A stretch of DNA of 64,000 nucleotides from Brevibacterium casei CIP 102111 (GCF_900169275.1 NZ_FXZC01000007.1:112517-176516); one strand, 5' to 3'; counted from the stretch's first letter, positions 1 to 10,731 are shown. Notes: a model not told the origin generated them from the sequence alone. Program-made: numbers and translations.

Positions 1-1
1 G

Positions 2-409
2 GGACAGCCCTTCACCGCATCCCTGCCCGAGTACACGGCGATCGAACCGACGATCCACATCGGCCTCGCCCTCGACCGCAGCACTCTGCACGAGCGCATC
101 GCCGCCCGCGTCGGTCTGATGTGGGACGCGGGGTGGGTCGACGAGGTCCGCACTCTCCTCGACCAGGGGCTCGCCCACGGGAAGACCGCGTCGCGGGCGA
201 TCGGCTACGCGCAGATCCAGGACTACCTCGCAGGTGCCATCGACGCCGAGTCCGCCCGCGAATCGACGATCGTGCGCACCCGCCAGTTCGCCCGCCGCCA
301 GGACACATGGTTCCGCCGCGATCCGCGCGTGACCTGGATCGACTCCGGAGTCGCCGAGGCGGGGGCGAAGCTCGACCGGGCCCTGGACATCGTTAGACTG
401 GAGTCATGA
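2..409 (+). CDS. miaA: tRNA dimethylallyltransferase, C-terminal part (cut by window start)
   Basis: This is the C-terminal part of MiaA, which transfers a dimethylallyl group to A37 of tRNAs that read UNN codons. The frame is open from base 2, so the start and the P-loop lie outside the window. The visible part carries the family's late motifs: ASRAIGYAQIQDYLAG, a conserved threonine-rich stretch, and ARRQDTWFRRDPRVTW near the end. The stop overlaps the dapF start codon as ATGA. The order miaA-dapF-hflX is common in actinobacteria and supports the call. A -10-like box for dapF lies inside the last codons of this gene. Confidence 0.93.
   Translation, partial: GQPFTASLPEYTAIEPTIHIGLALDRSTLHERIAARVGLMWDAGWVDEVRTLLDQGLAHGKTASRAIGYAQIQDYLAGAIDAESARESTIVRTRQFARRQDTWFRRDPRVTWIDSGVAEAGAKLDRALDIVRLES
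394..399 (+). promoter_or_regulatory. Leaderless-type -10 box (TAGACT) for dapF
   Basis: TAGACT ends 6 nt before the dapF ATG at 406. No Shine-Dalgarno sequence is needed with this spacing. The same TANNNT-N6 arrangement precedes several other genes in this window, so dapF probably has its own leaderless promoter inside miaA. Confidence 0.5.
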
Positions 410-1371
410 ATACCCCGTTCGCCGCACTCGCCGGCACCCGGTTCCACAAGGGCCACGGCACCGAGAACGACTTCGTCCTCCTCGAGGATGACGGCGGCGA
501 CCTCACCCTCCATCCCGAGACCGTCGCGCTGCTCGCCGACCGGCGCACGGGCCTCGGCGGCGACGGCGTCATCCGCATCGTGCGCTCAGCCGACAGCGGC
601 ATCCCCGGCGCCGACGAGCAGGCCGCTGCCGGCGCTGAATGGTTCATGGACTACTACAACCACGACGGCAGCCTCTCCGAGATGTGCGGCAACGGGGTGC
701 GCGTCTTCGCTCATGCCCTGCTCGAGACCAGCCGGGTCCCCGCCGACAGCGAGGAGATCAAAGTCGGCACCCGGGACGGCATCAAGACCGTGCGCATCAC
801 CCTCAACCCGGCCCTCGGCGAGACCGAGCCGTCGACGGCGTCGACCCCCGGAGGCCCCGAGGACGCGTGGTACACCGTCGACATGGGCCGTTGGTCGATC
901 GATGAGACCGCCGAGACCCTCGTCACCACCGACGGCATCGACGTCCCCCGACCTGGGCTCTCCGTCGAGACGGGGAATCCGCACACCGTCGTCGCCCTCG
1001 CCGAGGCGGCCGAACTCTCCGCGGCCGACCTCCGTGACGCTCCCGTCCTCGACCCCGTGCCCCCGCAAGGGTCGAACGTCGAGTTCATCGTCATGGAACC
1101 GGCCCGCAGCGACCTCGCCGGAGGCGAAGGCGCCCTGCGCATGCGGGTGTCCGAACGCGGAGTCGGCGAGACCCGATCCTGCGGCACCGGGGCGTGCGCG
1201 GCGGCCATCGCCGCCCACCATTGGGCGGGACCGACCTCACCGTTGCAGTGGCGTGTCGACGTCCCCGGGGGACGCCTGCGCATCGGCATCACCCCTGATG
1301 AGGACGGTGACCAGGGAACCGTCACCCTCGCCGGTCCGGCCGTGCTCGTCGCCACGGGCACGATCGACTGA
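406..1371 (+). CDS. dapF: Diaminopimelate epimerase
   Basis: DapF interconverts LL- and meso-diaminopimelate for peptidoglycan cross-links and lysine. The 321-residue protein has both catalytic cysteine motifs: MCGNG (Cys94) and SCGTGA (Cys259). GHGTENDF near residue 17 and GNPHTVV are also family motifs. It is longer than many homologues (about 275-290 residues) because of loop insertions around residues 60-80 and 140-155, which is common in actinobacteria. The ATG overlaps the miaA stop. A TAGACT box 6 nt upstream suggests a leaderless transcript in addition to read-through from miaA. Confidence 0.95.
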   Translation: MNTPFAALAGTRFHKGHGTENDFVLLEDDGGDLTLHPETVALLADRRTGLGGDGVIRIVRSADSGIPGADEQAAAGAEWFMDYYNHDGSLSEMCGNGVRVFAHALLETSRVPADSEEIKVGTRDGIKTVRITLNPALGETEPSTASTPGGPEDAWYTVDMGRWSIDETAETLVTTDGIDVPRPGLSVETGNPHTVVALAEAAELSAADLRDAPVLDPVPPQGSNVEFIVMEPARSDLAGGEGALRMRVSERGVGETRSCGTGACAAAIAAHHWAGPTSPLQWRVDVPGGRLRIGITPDEDGDQGTVTLAGPAVLVATGTID

Positions 1372-1380
1372 GCGACCGCC

Positions 1381-1420
1381 TCGGCGGGGGAACATTCGAT
1401 GAGCCCGCGTCGGCGGGGGA
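1381..1420. repeat. Two copies of TCGGCGGGGGA, 29 bp apart, after dapF
   Basis: TCGGCGGGGGA occurs at 1381-1391 and again at 1410-1420 in the short gap between the convergent genes dapF and the RsmC-like methyltransferase. The same sequence (CGCCTCGGCGGGGG) follows the stop codons of the genes ending at 21640 and 56187. It looks like a small intergenic repeat. Its function is unknown. Confidence 0.5.
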
Positions 1421-1423
1421 GGC

Positions 1424-2041
1424 TCAGGCGTCCCTGTGGATCGTCAGGATCCGGAAGCCCTTCGACGAGGCGGTGCGCTCGGCGGTGAACCCCTCGCCGA
1501 GCATCCCGCGGATCCAGGTGAGCAGCGAATCGGCGCCGAGGTTCTTCGACACGACGAGGTCGGCGCGCCCGCCCGGGGCCAGGCGCGGCAGCCACGTCTC
1601 GAGGAGCTCATGGAGGACGTCCTTGCCGACGCGGATCGGCGGATTCGAGCGGATCGCGGAGAACTGGACGTCCGCGGGAACCTCGTCGGCGGTGACGGTG
1701 CGGACCGAATCGAGGCCGAGCCTGGCCGCGTTCGCCGCGGTCGACTCGAGCGATCGGGAGTTGATGTCGAGGGCCCACACCCGGACGTCCACCTCGGCGT
1801 CGGAGGCCTGGAACGCGGAATGGAGGGCGATGGGACCCCAGCCGCACCCGAGATCGAGGAGGTCGCCGGGTTCGGGATCGGGAAGATGCTTGAGCAGCAC
1901 CGCCGTGCCGGGGTCGAGACGGGTGGGGGAGAAGGTCCCGCTCATCGTCTCCAGGGCCACAGTGCGACCGGCGAGATCGAGGGTGATCTCGCGGCGTTTG
2001 GCCTGACTCGAGGGGCTCTCGGTGAAATAGTGCTCCGACAC
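1424..2041 (-). CDS. Class I SAM-dependent methyltransferase, RsmC-like
   Basis: This 205-residue protein has the 'small methyltransferase' fold of RsmC, the 16S rRNA G1207 N2-methyltransferase. Motif I is DLLDLGCGWGPIAL near residue 58 and the catalytic NPP motif is SNPPIRVGKD near residue 134. E. coli RsmC has an extra N-terminal domain; this short form is usual in Gram-positive bacteria. The N-terminus HYFTESPSS matches the conserved start of the family. The start is GTG with TAGACT ending 6 nt before it (minus strand, 2048-2053), again a leaderless pattern. The gene is convergent with dapF and divergent from hflX. The exact RNA target is inferred. Confidence 0.8.
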   Translation of the reverse strand: MSEHYFTESPSSQAKRREITLDLAGRTVALETMSGTFSPTRLDPGTAVLLKHLPDPEPGDLLDLGCGWGPIALHSAFQASDAEVDVRVWALDINSRSLESTAANAARLGLDSVRTVTADEVPADVQFSAIRSNPPIRVGKDVLHELLETWLPRLAPGGRADLVVSKNLGADSLLTWIRGMLGEGFTAERTASSKGFRILTIHRDA

Positions 2042-2076
2042 CGTCCCAGTCTAAACGGCTGTGGGAGAATAGATGG

Positions 2077-2090
2077 ACGCACATGTGCGT
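2077..2090. promoter_or_regulatory. Perfect 14-bp palindrome in the methyltransferase-hflX divergent region
   Basis: ACGCACATGTGCGT is a perfect palindrome 40 nt before the hflX start and about 25 nt beyond the TAGACT box of the divergent methyltransferase gene. Its position suits an operator for either gene. No regulator is assigned. Confidence 0.4.
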
Positions 2091-2130
2091 TGTACTTCGT
2101 GTACAGCAGTTGCCACGAACAAAGGAATGA

Positions 2131-3602
<1,472 letters not shown>

Positions 3603-3606
<4 letters not shown>

Positions 3607-5588
3607 GCACGGTCGCCGACCTGCTCTCAGCGGCCGTCGGCGCCATCGGCGGGTCGACCCGTGAGGGTCAGACCGAGATGGCGCAGGCGGTCGCCTCGTC
3701 GCTCGACAAGGGCATCCACCTCCTCGTCCAGGCCGGCACCGGAACCGGCAAATCGCTCGCCTACCTCGTGCCCGCCGCAGAGTACGCGAGCCGCACCGGT
3801 GGGAAGGTCATCGTCTCCACGGCGACGCTCGCCCTGCAGACGCAGATCATCCACCGTGACCTCCCGCGCCTGTTCAAATCCGTGAAGAAGTCCCTCGACC
3901 CGCTGCCGAAGGCGGCCCTGCTCAAGGGGCGGCGGAACTATGTGTGCAAGCACAAACTCGCCGGCGGTTACCCCGACGAGGACGAGGGAATGCTCTTCGA
4001 CCTCGGCGCCGATGCCGCCGCCGGACGGAAGCCCGCCGACCGGTCAGGCCTCGGCGAGGAGATCCAACGCATCCGCACGTGGGAGAAGACCACGGAGACC
4101 GGCGACCGGGACGACCTCATCCCCGGCGTCAGCGACAAAGCGTGGGCGCAGGTCTCCGTCAACGCCTTCGACTGCCTCGGCTCGAACTGTCCGCTCTTCA
4201 CCGAATGCTTCGCCGAACAGGCCCGCAACGCCGCCGCCGAGGCGGACATCGTCGTCACCAACCACGCCCTGCTCGCGATCGACGCGTTCGGGGAGAACGC
4301 CGTCCTGCCCGAACACGACGTCATCATCATCGACGAGGCGCACGAGCTCAAGGACCGGGTGACCAATGCCCTGTCCGGCCAGATCAACACGGGCATGCTC
4401 TCGGCGGCCACCTCGGCGGTGCGCAAGCACACCACGGTCGAGGACGGGGTGACAGCGATGCTCGACACCGCCTCGGCGGCCTTCGAACGCGCCACCGCCG
4501 GGGTGAGCGAAGGGCTCATGCTCTCTTTGCCCGAACCCCTCGCCCTCGCGCTCACGCAGATCCGCGACTCCGCCCGGCAGATCATCAACGACATCGGCGG
4601 ACGCAGCGAGGACGCCGACGCCGGCCGGCAGATGGCGAAGGCCCGGTGCCAGGAGATCTTCGAACTCGCCGAACGCTTCTGCGACCCCGGCAAGAACGAC
4701 GTCGTGTGGCTGAGCCGCAGCACCTTCCGCGAGCGGGAGACGACGAACCTCGTCGTCGCGCCCCTGAGTGTGGCCGGAACGATGCGGCACGGGATCTTCG
4801 AAGAGTCAACCGTCGTCGCCACCTCGGCGACCCTGTCGCTCGGCGGGAACTTCGACGCCGTCGCCGCCTCGCTCGGTCTCGTCGGCCCCGACTCGCCGAG
4901 GTGGGACGGCCTCGACGTCGGATCGCCGTTCGACTACGGCCGGCAGGGCATCATCTACGTCGCCTCCCACCTGCCCAAACCCGGTCGCAGCGGGCTGAGT
5001 GAGGAAGCGCTGGCCGAACTCGAAGCCCTCGTCACGGCCTCGAAGGGCGGGGCGCTCGGACTCTTTTCGTCCCGTGCGGCTGCGAATGCCGCGGCCGAGC
5101 ACCTGCGGGACCGGCTCGATCTGCCGATCCTCCTCCAGGGCGACGACGGTCTGCCGTCGCTCGTCTCCCGGTTCGCCGCCGACGACGAGGCGTGCCTGTT
5201 CGGGACGATGTCCCTCTGGCAGGGCGTCGACGTGCCGGGCCGGACGAACCGGCTCGTCATCATCGACCGGATCCCCTTCCCGCGCCCGGACGACCCTCTC
5301 ATGCAGGCGCGGGCCCGGGACGCCGACCGGCGCGGGGTCAACGGGTTCATGGCGGTGAGCGCGACGCATGCGGCTCTGCGACTGGCGCAGGGCGCCGGGC
5401 GGCTCATCCGCTCGACGGGGGACAAGGGCGTCGTCGCGGTCCTCGACTCGCGTCTGCGCTCGGCCCGCTATGCCGGCTACCTCGTCAGTTCGATGCCGCA
5501 GATGTGGCCGACGACGGATCCGGCGGTCGTGCGCACAGCACTCGGGCGCCTGGCCGCGACGAAGGACGAGGACGCAGCGAAGGGGTGA
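3603..5588 (+). CDS. dinG: ATP-dependent DNA helicase, DinG/XPD family
   Basis: This is a superfamily 2 DNA helicase of the iron-sulfur XPD/DinG type, expected to unwind 5'-tailed or structured DNA during repair. The 661 residues hold Walker A GTGTGKSLAY (about 43), an Fe-S region with cysteines in YVCKHK and FDCLGSNCPLFTECF, the DEAH box at about 244, SATLSLGG, and the late helicase motifs QGVDVPG and QGAGRLIRS. The GTG start overlaps the hflX stop by 4 bp. No SOS box was seen upstream. The symbol is used for the family; the paralogue YoaA is similar. Confidence 0.88.
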
Positions 5589-5619
5589 CGGCCCGCCGCC
5601 GGGTGGTAAAGTTCGCGCC

Positions 5620-5862
5620 ATGGCCCGCAAGCGGAAGAAGAAGCCCTATCGGAAATACTGGCTGCCGTGCTTCCTTTCGGGTGTCGTCCTTCTCGCCGGA
5701 GGGGGAATCGGTTTGCTCATGGGTGCCACATATCTCAACGTCTGGCCGATCGTGCTTTTCGTTCTGGGCGGTCTCGCCATGGTGTTCACCCTGGTCGCAT
5801 TGTTCCATGACGGGGAGTGGACGGAGGGCTATTCGACTGCCGACTCCATGACGGGCATATAG
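5620..5862 (+). CDS. Small two-helix membrane protein
   Basis: This 80-residue protein starts with a very basic stretch (MARKRKKKPYRK) followed by two hydrophobic helices at about 15-35 and 42-63, and a short acidic tail. The basic N-terminus predicts a cytoplasmic end. The ATG has TAAAGT 7 nt upstream, a leaderless arrangement, and no Shine-Dalgarno sequence. I do not recognise the family. It follows the helicase gene by 31 nt and may be expressed separately. Confidence 0.6.
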   Translation: MARKRKKKPYRKYWLPCFLSGVVLLAGGGIGLLMGATYLNVWPIVLFVLGGLAMVFTLVALFHDGEWTEGYSTADSMTGI

Positions 5863-6127
5863 GGGCTGTTCGTGTCATCCCCGAGGCGGCCATTCATCCT
5901 TGCAGTGGCACAACCTCCCCTCGGCGGTAAAACCTCCGCGCAATTTCACACCCCGCACCCGGAGCGCCAAAACCTCCCGGTGCACGGGGATGATTAGTCG
6001 CTCGAGGTGGCGGTCGGCAGAGTGCGCGGCCTGCGGCGACACGCACGCCAGCCGTCACTCGCCGCTAGCGCCTTCCGAATCGACTTCGGCACACCAGCAC
6101 CCACCACCGACACGCCCCAGATACGCC
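5863..6127. other. Non-coding stretch between the small membrane gene and the lexA terminator
   Basis: No convincing gene is visible here. The short sequence AACCTCC recurs three times (near 5911, 5930 and 5972), twice within the longer form AAAACCTCC. A CCTCGGCG octamer lies near 5918. Nothing else could be interpreted. Confidence 0.4.
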
Positions 6128-6161
6128 GAATGCCCACGACCACCAAGGGTCGTGGGCATTC
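6128..6161 (-). terminator. Strong hairpin, probable lexA terminator
   Basis: Arms 6128-6141 and 6148-6161 pair perfectly over 14 bp (GAATGCCCACGACC) around a 6-nt loop. It lies 67 nt beyond the lexA stop. There is no clear T-run, as is common in high-G+C actinobacteria, and the hairpin could act in both directions. Confidence 0.7.
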
Positions 6162-6227
6162 GCGTTTCCGGTCAGCCGCCTCGGCGAGGGGTGAGCCCAC
6201 CTGCAGAGGCCCGCGAGGAACCCAGCC

Positions 6228-6983
6228 TCAGAGTCGGCGGATGACGGCGACGACGAGGCCCATGATCTGGGCGTACGTACCGTCGATGGGGTCGTAGTCC
6301 TTGTTCTGCGGCAGCAGCCACTGGCGCCCGGCCTTGCGCTTGAGGGTCTTCACCGTCGCCTCGCCGTCGAGGAGGGCGGCGACGATCTGCCCGTTGTCCG
6401 CGGTGTGCTGCTTGCGCACGACGACCCAGTCGTCGTGGCAGATCGCGGCTTCGATCATCGAATCGCCGACGACCTTGAGGAGGAACATCTCACCGGAGCC
6501 GACGACCTGCGTGGGCAGGGAGAAGACGTCGTCGACCTCCTGCTCGGCGAGGATCGGACCACCGGCGGCGATGCGGCCGACGACGGGGACCTGGACTGTG
6601 TTGTTCGCGAGCTCCTCGTACTTCGCGCGCTCGGCCTCCTCCTCCTCGAAGGGATTGACGACCTCGATCGCCCGCGGGCGCTTGGGGTCGCGGCGGACGT
6701 AGCCGAGCCGCTCGAGCTGGGAGAGCTGATGGGCCACACTCGAGAGCGAGGCGAGACCCGCCGCCTCGCCGATCTCGCGCATGCTCGGCGGATAGCCGTT
6801 GGTGACGACGGCGCGCTCGATCGTCTCGAGGACGAGCCGCTGTCGGGGAGAGAGACGGAAGTCCCCGGCCCCGGTCGGACCATCAGGGATCTCGACCTCG
6901 TCCTCTTCGCTGCGGGCCGCGGCGATCTCGCTGGCAACGTCCTCGTTGCGCGGCCTGCCTCTGCCTCGTTTGCTCTGCACCAT
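6228..6983 (-). CDS. lexA: SOS-response repressor LexA
   Basis: LexA represses DNA-damage genes and is inactivated by RecA-stimulated self-cleavage. The 251-residue protein has the N-terminal winged helix (about 45-110, with [16 protein letters not shown] and [12 protein letters not shown]), an Ala-Gly cleavage site in RIAAGGPI, the catalytic serine in VGDSMIEA and the catalytic lysine in ATVKTLKRK. An acidic, low-complexity N-terminal extension of about 45 residues precedes the DNA-binding domain; an internal start is possible. A perfect SOS box lies upstream at 7162-7173. The LysM gene is divergent. Confidence 0.96.
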   Translation of the reverse strand: MVQSKRGRGRPRNEDVASEIAAARSEEDEVEIPDGPTGAGDFRLSPRQRLVLETIERAVVTNGYPPSMREIGEAAGLASLSSVAHQLSQLERLGYVRRDPKRPRAIEVVNPFEEEEAERAKYEELANNTVQVPVVGRIAAGGPILAEQEVDDVFSLPTQVVGSGEMFLLKVVGDSMIEAAICHDDWVVVRKQHTADNGQIVAALLDGEATVKTLKRKAGRQWLLPQNKDYDPIDGTYAQIMGLVVAVIRRL

Positions 6984-7161
6984 TGCTCTTTCCCCTTCGT
7001 TCTAATCCCGCCGTTTCCCACCGGTTGAACCGCCTCGAGAGACCTCGTGTCAGTGCCGCCTGGGATGGTTGTTCGAGATCGATCAACAACGCTGGTTCTC
7101 TCTCATTGTCTCATAAATGTTCGAGATGGACTGGACATTTGTTCGAATGATGTGTTGAATA

Positions 7162-7173
7162 GAACAGACGTTC
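7162..7173. promoter_or_regulatory. SOS box (LexA operator), GAACAGACGTTC
   Basis: GAAC-N4-GTTC matches the Gram-positive LexA operator core, and the flanks (TA...TA) extend the symmetry to TAGAACAGACGTTCTA. It lies 44 nt before the LysM gene and 179 nt before lexA. Further TTCGA elements at 7069, 7118 and 7141 are partial matches only. Confidence 0.85.
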
Positions 7174-7216
7174 TACCCATTGCGGGTGGAATCGTACGAA
7201 GAAAGAGGTAAATGCG

Positions 7217-7549
7217 ATGTCTGTGATGAATCAGGAACTGCATCTGACCAACCGCGGCCGCCGTGCCGTGCGTCTGCTCCGCACCGCCGTGTGCGCCCTC
7301 GCGATCGTCGGCGGCACGCTCTTCTTCTCGACCCAGACGTTCACCGCCGAGGCGGTCGGCGGTGACGAGGTCATCGGCGTCGCCGCGGACTCCGTCGTCG
7401 TCGGTGAGGGCGAGTCGCTGTGGACGGTGGCCTCGAACCTCGGCCTCGACCGCGACACCCGCGACGTCGTCGCCGACATCGTCGAGCTCAACCACCTGTC
7501 CTCGCCCGTCGTCCACCCCGGCCAGAGCCTCGACGTCCCCCAGCGCTAA
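7217..7549 (+). CDS. LysM-domain membrane protein, probable SOS-induced cell-division inhibitor
   Basis: This 110-residue protein has an N-terminal hydrophobic helix (about 20-40), a short linker and one LysM domain (about 55-108: GEGESLWTVASNL ... HPGQSLDVP). The position next to lexA, divergent from it and behind an SOS box, matches YneA of Bacillus, Rv2719c of Mycobacterium and, by position, DivS of Corynebacterium. Those proteins delay septation after DNA damage. The role here is inferred from domain and context. AGAGGT lies upstream of the ATG with normal spacing; an in-frame ATG 9 nt later is an alternative start. Confidence 0.82.
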   Translation: MSVMNQELHLTNRGRRAVRLLRTAVCALAIVGGTLFFSTQTFTAEAVGGDEVIGVAADSVVVGEGESLWTVASNLGLDRDTRDVVADIVELNHLSSPVVHPGQSLDVPQR

Positions 7550-7552
7550 AAT
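7547..7552 (+). promoter_or_regulatory. Leaderless-type -10 box (TAAAAT) for hisC
   Basis: TAAAAT overlaps the stop codon of the LysM gene and ends 6 nt before the hisC GTG. There is no Shine-Dalgarno sequence before hisC. This suggests that the histidine genes have their own leaderless promoter, independent of the SOS-controlled gene. Confidence 0.5.
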
Positions 7553-7558
7553 CGCTGT

Positions 7559-8692
7559 GTGGGAAACATCGAGTCTCTGCCAGTCCGCTCCGACCTCGTC
7601 GGGCGTGAGCCCTACGGCGCCCCGCACCTCGACGTGCCGGTCCAGCTCAACGTCAACGAGAACGCCTATCCGATTCCGGACGTCGTCGTCGAGGCGATGC
7701 GCACGGCCGTTGACACTCATCTGGCCGGACTCAACCGCTACCCGGACCGTGAGTTCACGGCACTGCGCGAGCACCTCGTCGACTATCTGACCGGTGTCAA
7801 CGAGCGCGCGGGCACAGCCGTCGAGCTGCATCCTGAGATGATCTGGGCCGCCAACGGCTCGAATGAGGTCCTCTCCCACATCGTCCAGGCCTTCGGCGGT
7901 CCCGGACGCACCGCACTCGGCTTCACCCCGAGCTATTCGATGCACCCGCTCATCACGACGGGCACCGGTGCCGAATGGATCCATGCCGAGCGCGACGACG
8001 ACTACGGACTCACCGCCGAGGCGGTCGCCGCCGAAGTCTCCCGCGTCGACCCGGACATCGTCTTCCTCTGCACCCCGAACAACCCGACGGGCACCTCGCT
8101 CGGCCTCGATGTCATCGAGGCCGCGTACGAGAACTGCTCGGGCATCGTCATCGTCGACGAGGCGTACGCCGAGTTCTCCCGCCCGGCGCTGCCTTCGGCG
8201 ATGACCCTGCTGGCAGGCCGCCCTCGTCTCGTCGTCTCCCGGACGATGAGCAAGGCGTTCGCGTGCGCGGGTCTGCGGCTCGGCTACGCGATCGCCGCCC
8301 CCGAACTCATCGACACCCTCCGCCTCGTCCGCCTGCCCTACCACCTCTCCGACGTCACCCAGGTGCTCGCGTGCACCGCGCTCGAGCACGCCGATCTCCT
8401 CCTCGGCAACGTCGACCGGCTCATCGACTCCCGGAACGCGATCTCGGCCCGTCTGGCCGAACTCGGTTTCACCGTCCATCCGAGTGATTCGAACTTCGTC
8501 CTCTTCGGAGGCATCGCGAAACCGGCCGAACTGTGGCAGAAGCTGCTCGACCGGGGGATCCTCATCCGCGACATCGGCATCCCGCACCATGCCCGAGTCA
8601 ATGCCGGGACAGAAGCTGAGACGACCGCGTTCCTCGCCGCGATGAACGATATCGTCGCTGACGATCCCTCCACCCTGCTCAGCGCCCACTGA
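7559..8692 (+). CDS. hisC: Histidinol-phosphate aminotransferase
   Basis: HisC is a PLP enzyme that converts imidazole acetol-phosphate and glutamate to histidinol-phosphate. The 377-residue protein has LNVNENAYPIP near residue 30, NRYPD, the nucleotide-type TPNNPTG motif (about 178), IVDEAYAEFS, the PLP lysine in SRTMSKAFACAGLRLGY and a terminal REI/RDI-type IRDIGIP. The start is GTG with no Shine-Dalgarno sequence. Downstream are hisB, a membrane gene, hisH and hisA, so it heads a histidine cluster. hisD, which normally precedes hisC, is absent; the LysM gene and lexA stand there instead. Confidence 0.95.
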   Translation: MGNIESLPVRSDLVGREPYGAPHLDVPVQLNVNENAYPIPDVVVEAMRTAVDTHLAGLNRYPDREFTALREHLVDYLTGVNERAGTAVELHPEMIWAANGSNEVLSHIVQAFGGPGRTALGFTPSYSMHPLITTGTGAEWIHAERDDDYGLTAEAVAAEVSRVDPDIVFLCTPNNPTGTSLGLDVIEAAYENCSGIVIVDEAYAEFSRPALPSAMTLLAGRPRLVVSRTMSKAFACAGLRLGYAIAAPELIDTLRLVRLPYHLSDVTQVLACTALEHADLLLGNVDRLIDSRNAISARLAELGFTVHPSDSNFVLFGGIAKPAELWQKLLDRGILIRDIGIPHHARVNAGTEAETTAFLAAMNDIVADDPSTLLSAH

Positions 8693-8799
8693 GTCGCCGC
8701 TGGTCGCCCCGGTTCTCAGCCGGGCGGTGAGCCTGGGACAATGGGAAGCGCAGCATCCGCGCCGCACATGACGACGCGGCACACGACGAAAGGCTCACT

Positions 8800-9396
8800 A
8801 TGAGGCAGGCCCAGCGCGAGCGGTCGACATCGGAATCGACCGTGTCCGTCGCCCTCGATCTCGACGGAACCGGCAAGGCGGACATCGCGACGACCGTGCC
8901 GTTCTTCGACCACATGCTCACGGCGCTCGCGAAGCACTCGCTCATCGACCTCGACGTCACTGCCAAGGGCGACACCGACATCGACGTCCACCACACCGTC
9001 GAGGACACCGCGATCGTCATCGGCCAGACCCTCGCCGAGGCGCTCGGGGACAAAGCCGGCATCCGCCGCTACGGTTCCGCGTTCGTTCCGCTCGACGAAT
9101 CGCTGGCCCGCTGCGTCGTCGACATCTCCGGCCGCCCCTACTTCGTCCACGCGGGAGAACCCGAAGGGCAGCAGTACCACCTCATCGGCGGACACTTCAC
9201 CGGGTCGATGACCTCGCACGCCCTCGAATCGATCGCACTGCACGCGGGGCTGACCGTCCACCTCGACCTCATCCGCGGCCGCGACCCCCACCACATCGTC
9301 GAAGCCCAGTTCAAAGCGTTCGCCCGGGCCCTGCGCGAAGCCGTCGAACCCGACGGCCGCACCACCGCGGTTCCGAGCACCAAGGGAGTCCTATGA
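8800..9396 (+). CDS. hisB: Imidazoleglycerol-phosphate dehydratase
   Basis: This manganese enzyme dehydrates imidazoleglycerol phosphate to imidazole acetol-phosphate. The 198-residue protein is the monofunctional actinobacterial form and has the duplicated metal motifs [46 protein letters not shown] and [18 protein letters not shown] lies before the ATG. The stop overlaps the next start by 4 bp. Confidence 0.96.
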   Translation: MRQAQRERSTSESTVSVALDLDGTGKADIATTVPFFDHMLTALAKHSLIDLDVTAKGDTDIDVHHTVEDTAIVIGQTLAEALGDKAGIRRYGSAFVPLDESLARCVVDISGRPYFVHAGEPEGQQYHLIGGHFTGSMTSHALESIALHAGLTVHLDLIRGRDPHHIVEAQFKAFARALREAVEPDGRTTAVPSTKGVL

Positions 9397-9995
9397 GCAC
9401 CACCGTCGTCGTCACTCCGTTCGGGGTTCCCGACCAGCTCGCCGCCGCCTGCGTGCTCTCGAACATCACCGGCACGATCGTGCCCGTCGGCGACTTCACC
9501 GGCATCGTCCTCGCCGACACCGGAGTCGCAGCCGGCAACGAGGCGGCCGCGGCGATCTCGAAGCTCGCCGGCAAGCATGAGGTCCTCCTCCTCGTCCGCA
9601 GCGACGAGCAGATCGACGCCGGCCACTACCGCAATGGCGCCCGCGAATCCGATGTGCCGGCCGGGCTCGCCCTGCGCAACCTTCCCGACGTCGTCGAACA
9701 GCTCCTGCTCGAGACGACGACGGCCGACCAGGTCGAAGGCAACATCCCCACCTCGTCGATGTCGAAGCTCCAGGCGAGTGCCGCGACGATGACACCGGGC
9801 CGGGCCGCCCTGGCGCGGACAGCGCTGCTGTGGATCATCGTCGCCGTCCTCGCCGGCATCGTCCTCGCCTTCGGCGTGAGCTTCGGGCTCAGCGGCAACG
9901 GTGTGGCGTGGGGCGTCGCCGTTCTCGGAGTCGTCGTCCTCGGATTCGCCCTCTGGCGGATCTCCCGGGTCCTGTCCGGAGGCCGGTCACGATGA
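9393..9995 (+). CDS. Conserved-looking membrane protein inside the his operon
   Basis: This 200-residue protein has a soluble N-terminal part (1-135) with no motif I recognise and two C-terminal hydrophobic helices (about 143-163 and 170-190). It overlaps both hisB and hisH by the 4-bp ATGA arrangement, so it is made from the same mRNA and probably by coupled translation. That tight packing argues for a role connected with the pathway or its regulation, but none is known to me. The predicted tail is short and basic (RVLSGGRSR). Confidence 0.7.
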   Translation: MSTTVVVTPFGVPDQLAAACVLSNITGTIVPVGDFTGIVLADTGVAAGNEAAAAISKLAGKHEVLLLVRSDEQIDAGHYRNGARESDVPAGLALRNLPDVVEQLLLETTTADQVEGNIPTSSMSKLQASAATMTPGRAALARTALLWIIVAVLAGIVLAFGVSFGLSGNGVAWGVAVLGVVVLGFALWRISRVLSGGRSR

Positions 9996-10645
9996 CGACG
10001 ATCGCCGTTCTCGACTACGGAGCAGGCAACGTCCGCTCTGCCGTCCGCGCAGCTGAGGCCGCCGGCGCCGAGGTGAGACTGACTGCCGACCACGCTGACA
10101 TCGAGGCCGCCGACGGGCTCCTCGTTCCCGGCGTCGGCGCGTTCTCCGCCGTCATGGCCGGGCTCGAAGGGGTCGATGCGCTCGACCTCATCAGAGCCCG
10201 CCACGAGGAGGGACGGCCGCTGCTCGGCATCTGCGTCGGCCTCCAGGTGTTCTTCTCGCAGGGTCGTGAACACGGTGTCGAGACGGCGGGCATCGGTCTG
10301 TGGCCCGGCGAGGTCACCGCGCTCGATGCTCCCGTCGTCCCGCACATGGGATGGTCGGACATCACCGCAGCCGAAGGGTCGCGGATGTTCTCTGGCATCG
10401 AGGACGAGAAGTTCTACTTCGTCCACTCGTACGCGGCGACCGATCACCCCGCGGGAACGCTTGTGACGACCGCCCGCCACGGTTCGGAGTTCATCGCCGC
10501 CGTCGAGGACGGGACCACGTGGGCAGCGCAGTTCCACCCGGAGAAATCCGCTCAGGCGGGTGCCGCCCTGCTGCGCAACTGGATCGCCTCGTTCCCCGAC
10601 GAGGACCGCGTCTCTGACGGAGGCCGCTCACCTGACAGCCGCTAG
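9992..10645 (+). CDS. hisH: Imidazole glycerol phosphate synthase, glutaminase subunit
   Basis: HisH hydrolyses glutamine and passes ammonia to HisF to make imidazoleglycerol phosphate and AICAR. The 217-residue class I amidotransferase starts with the typical [11 protein letters not shown]. It has the oxyanion/strand region PGVGAF, the nucleophile Cys81 in GICVGLQ, and the His-x-Glu pair in QFHPEKS near residue 181. The ATG overlaps the preceding stop. hisF is not in this window directly after hisA. Confidence 0.95.
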   Translation: MTTIAVLDYGAGNVRSAVRAAEAAGAEVRLTADHADIEAADGLLVPGVGAFSAVMAGLEGVDALDLIRARHEEGRPLLGICVGLQVFFSQGREHGVETAGIGLWPGEVTALDAPVVPHMGWSDITAAEGSRMFSGIEDEKFYFVHSYAATDHPAGTLVTTARHGSEFIAAVEDGTTWAAQFHPEKSAQAGAALLRNWIASFPDEDRVSDGGRSPDSR

Positions 10646-10731
10646 CAGCCGTCAGGCCCCAGCGCCCCTCGAGCCGATCCCCGCACCCGTCGACCCCGTC
10701 GCAGCGCATGCGCGACAGAAGAAAGGCCACC

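Noticed and set aside
7103..8782. 560-codon minus-strand open frame across the LysM gene and hisC
   Set aside because: Its translation is rich in Asp, Glu, Gly, Arg and Val repeats typical of antisense to G+C-rich genes, and it covers the SOS box region. hisC is certain.
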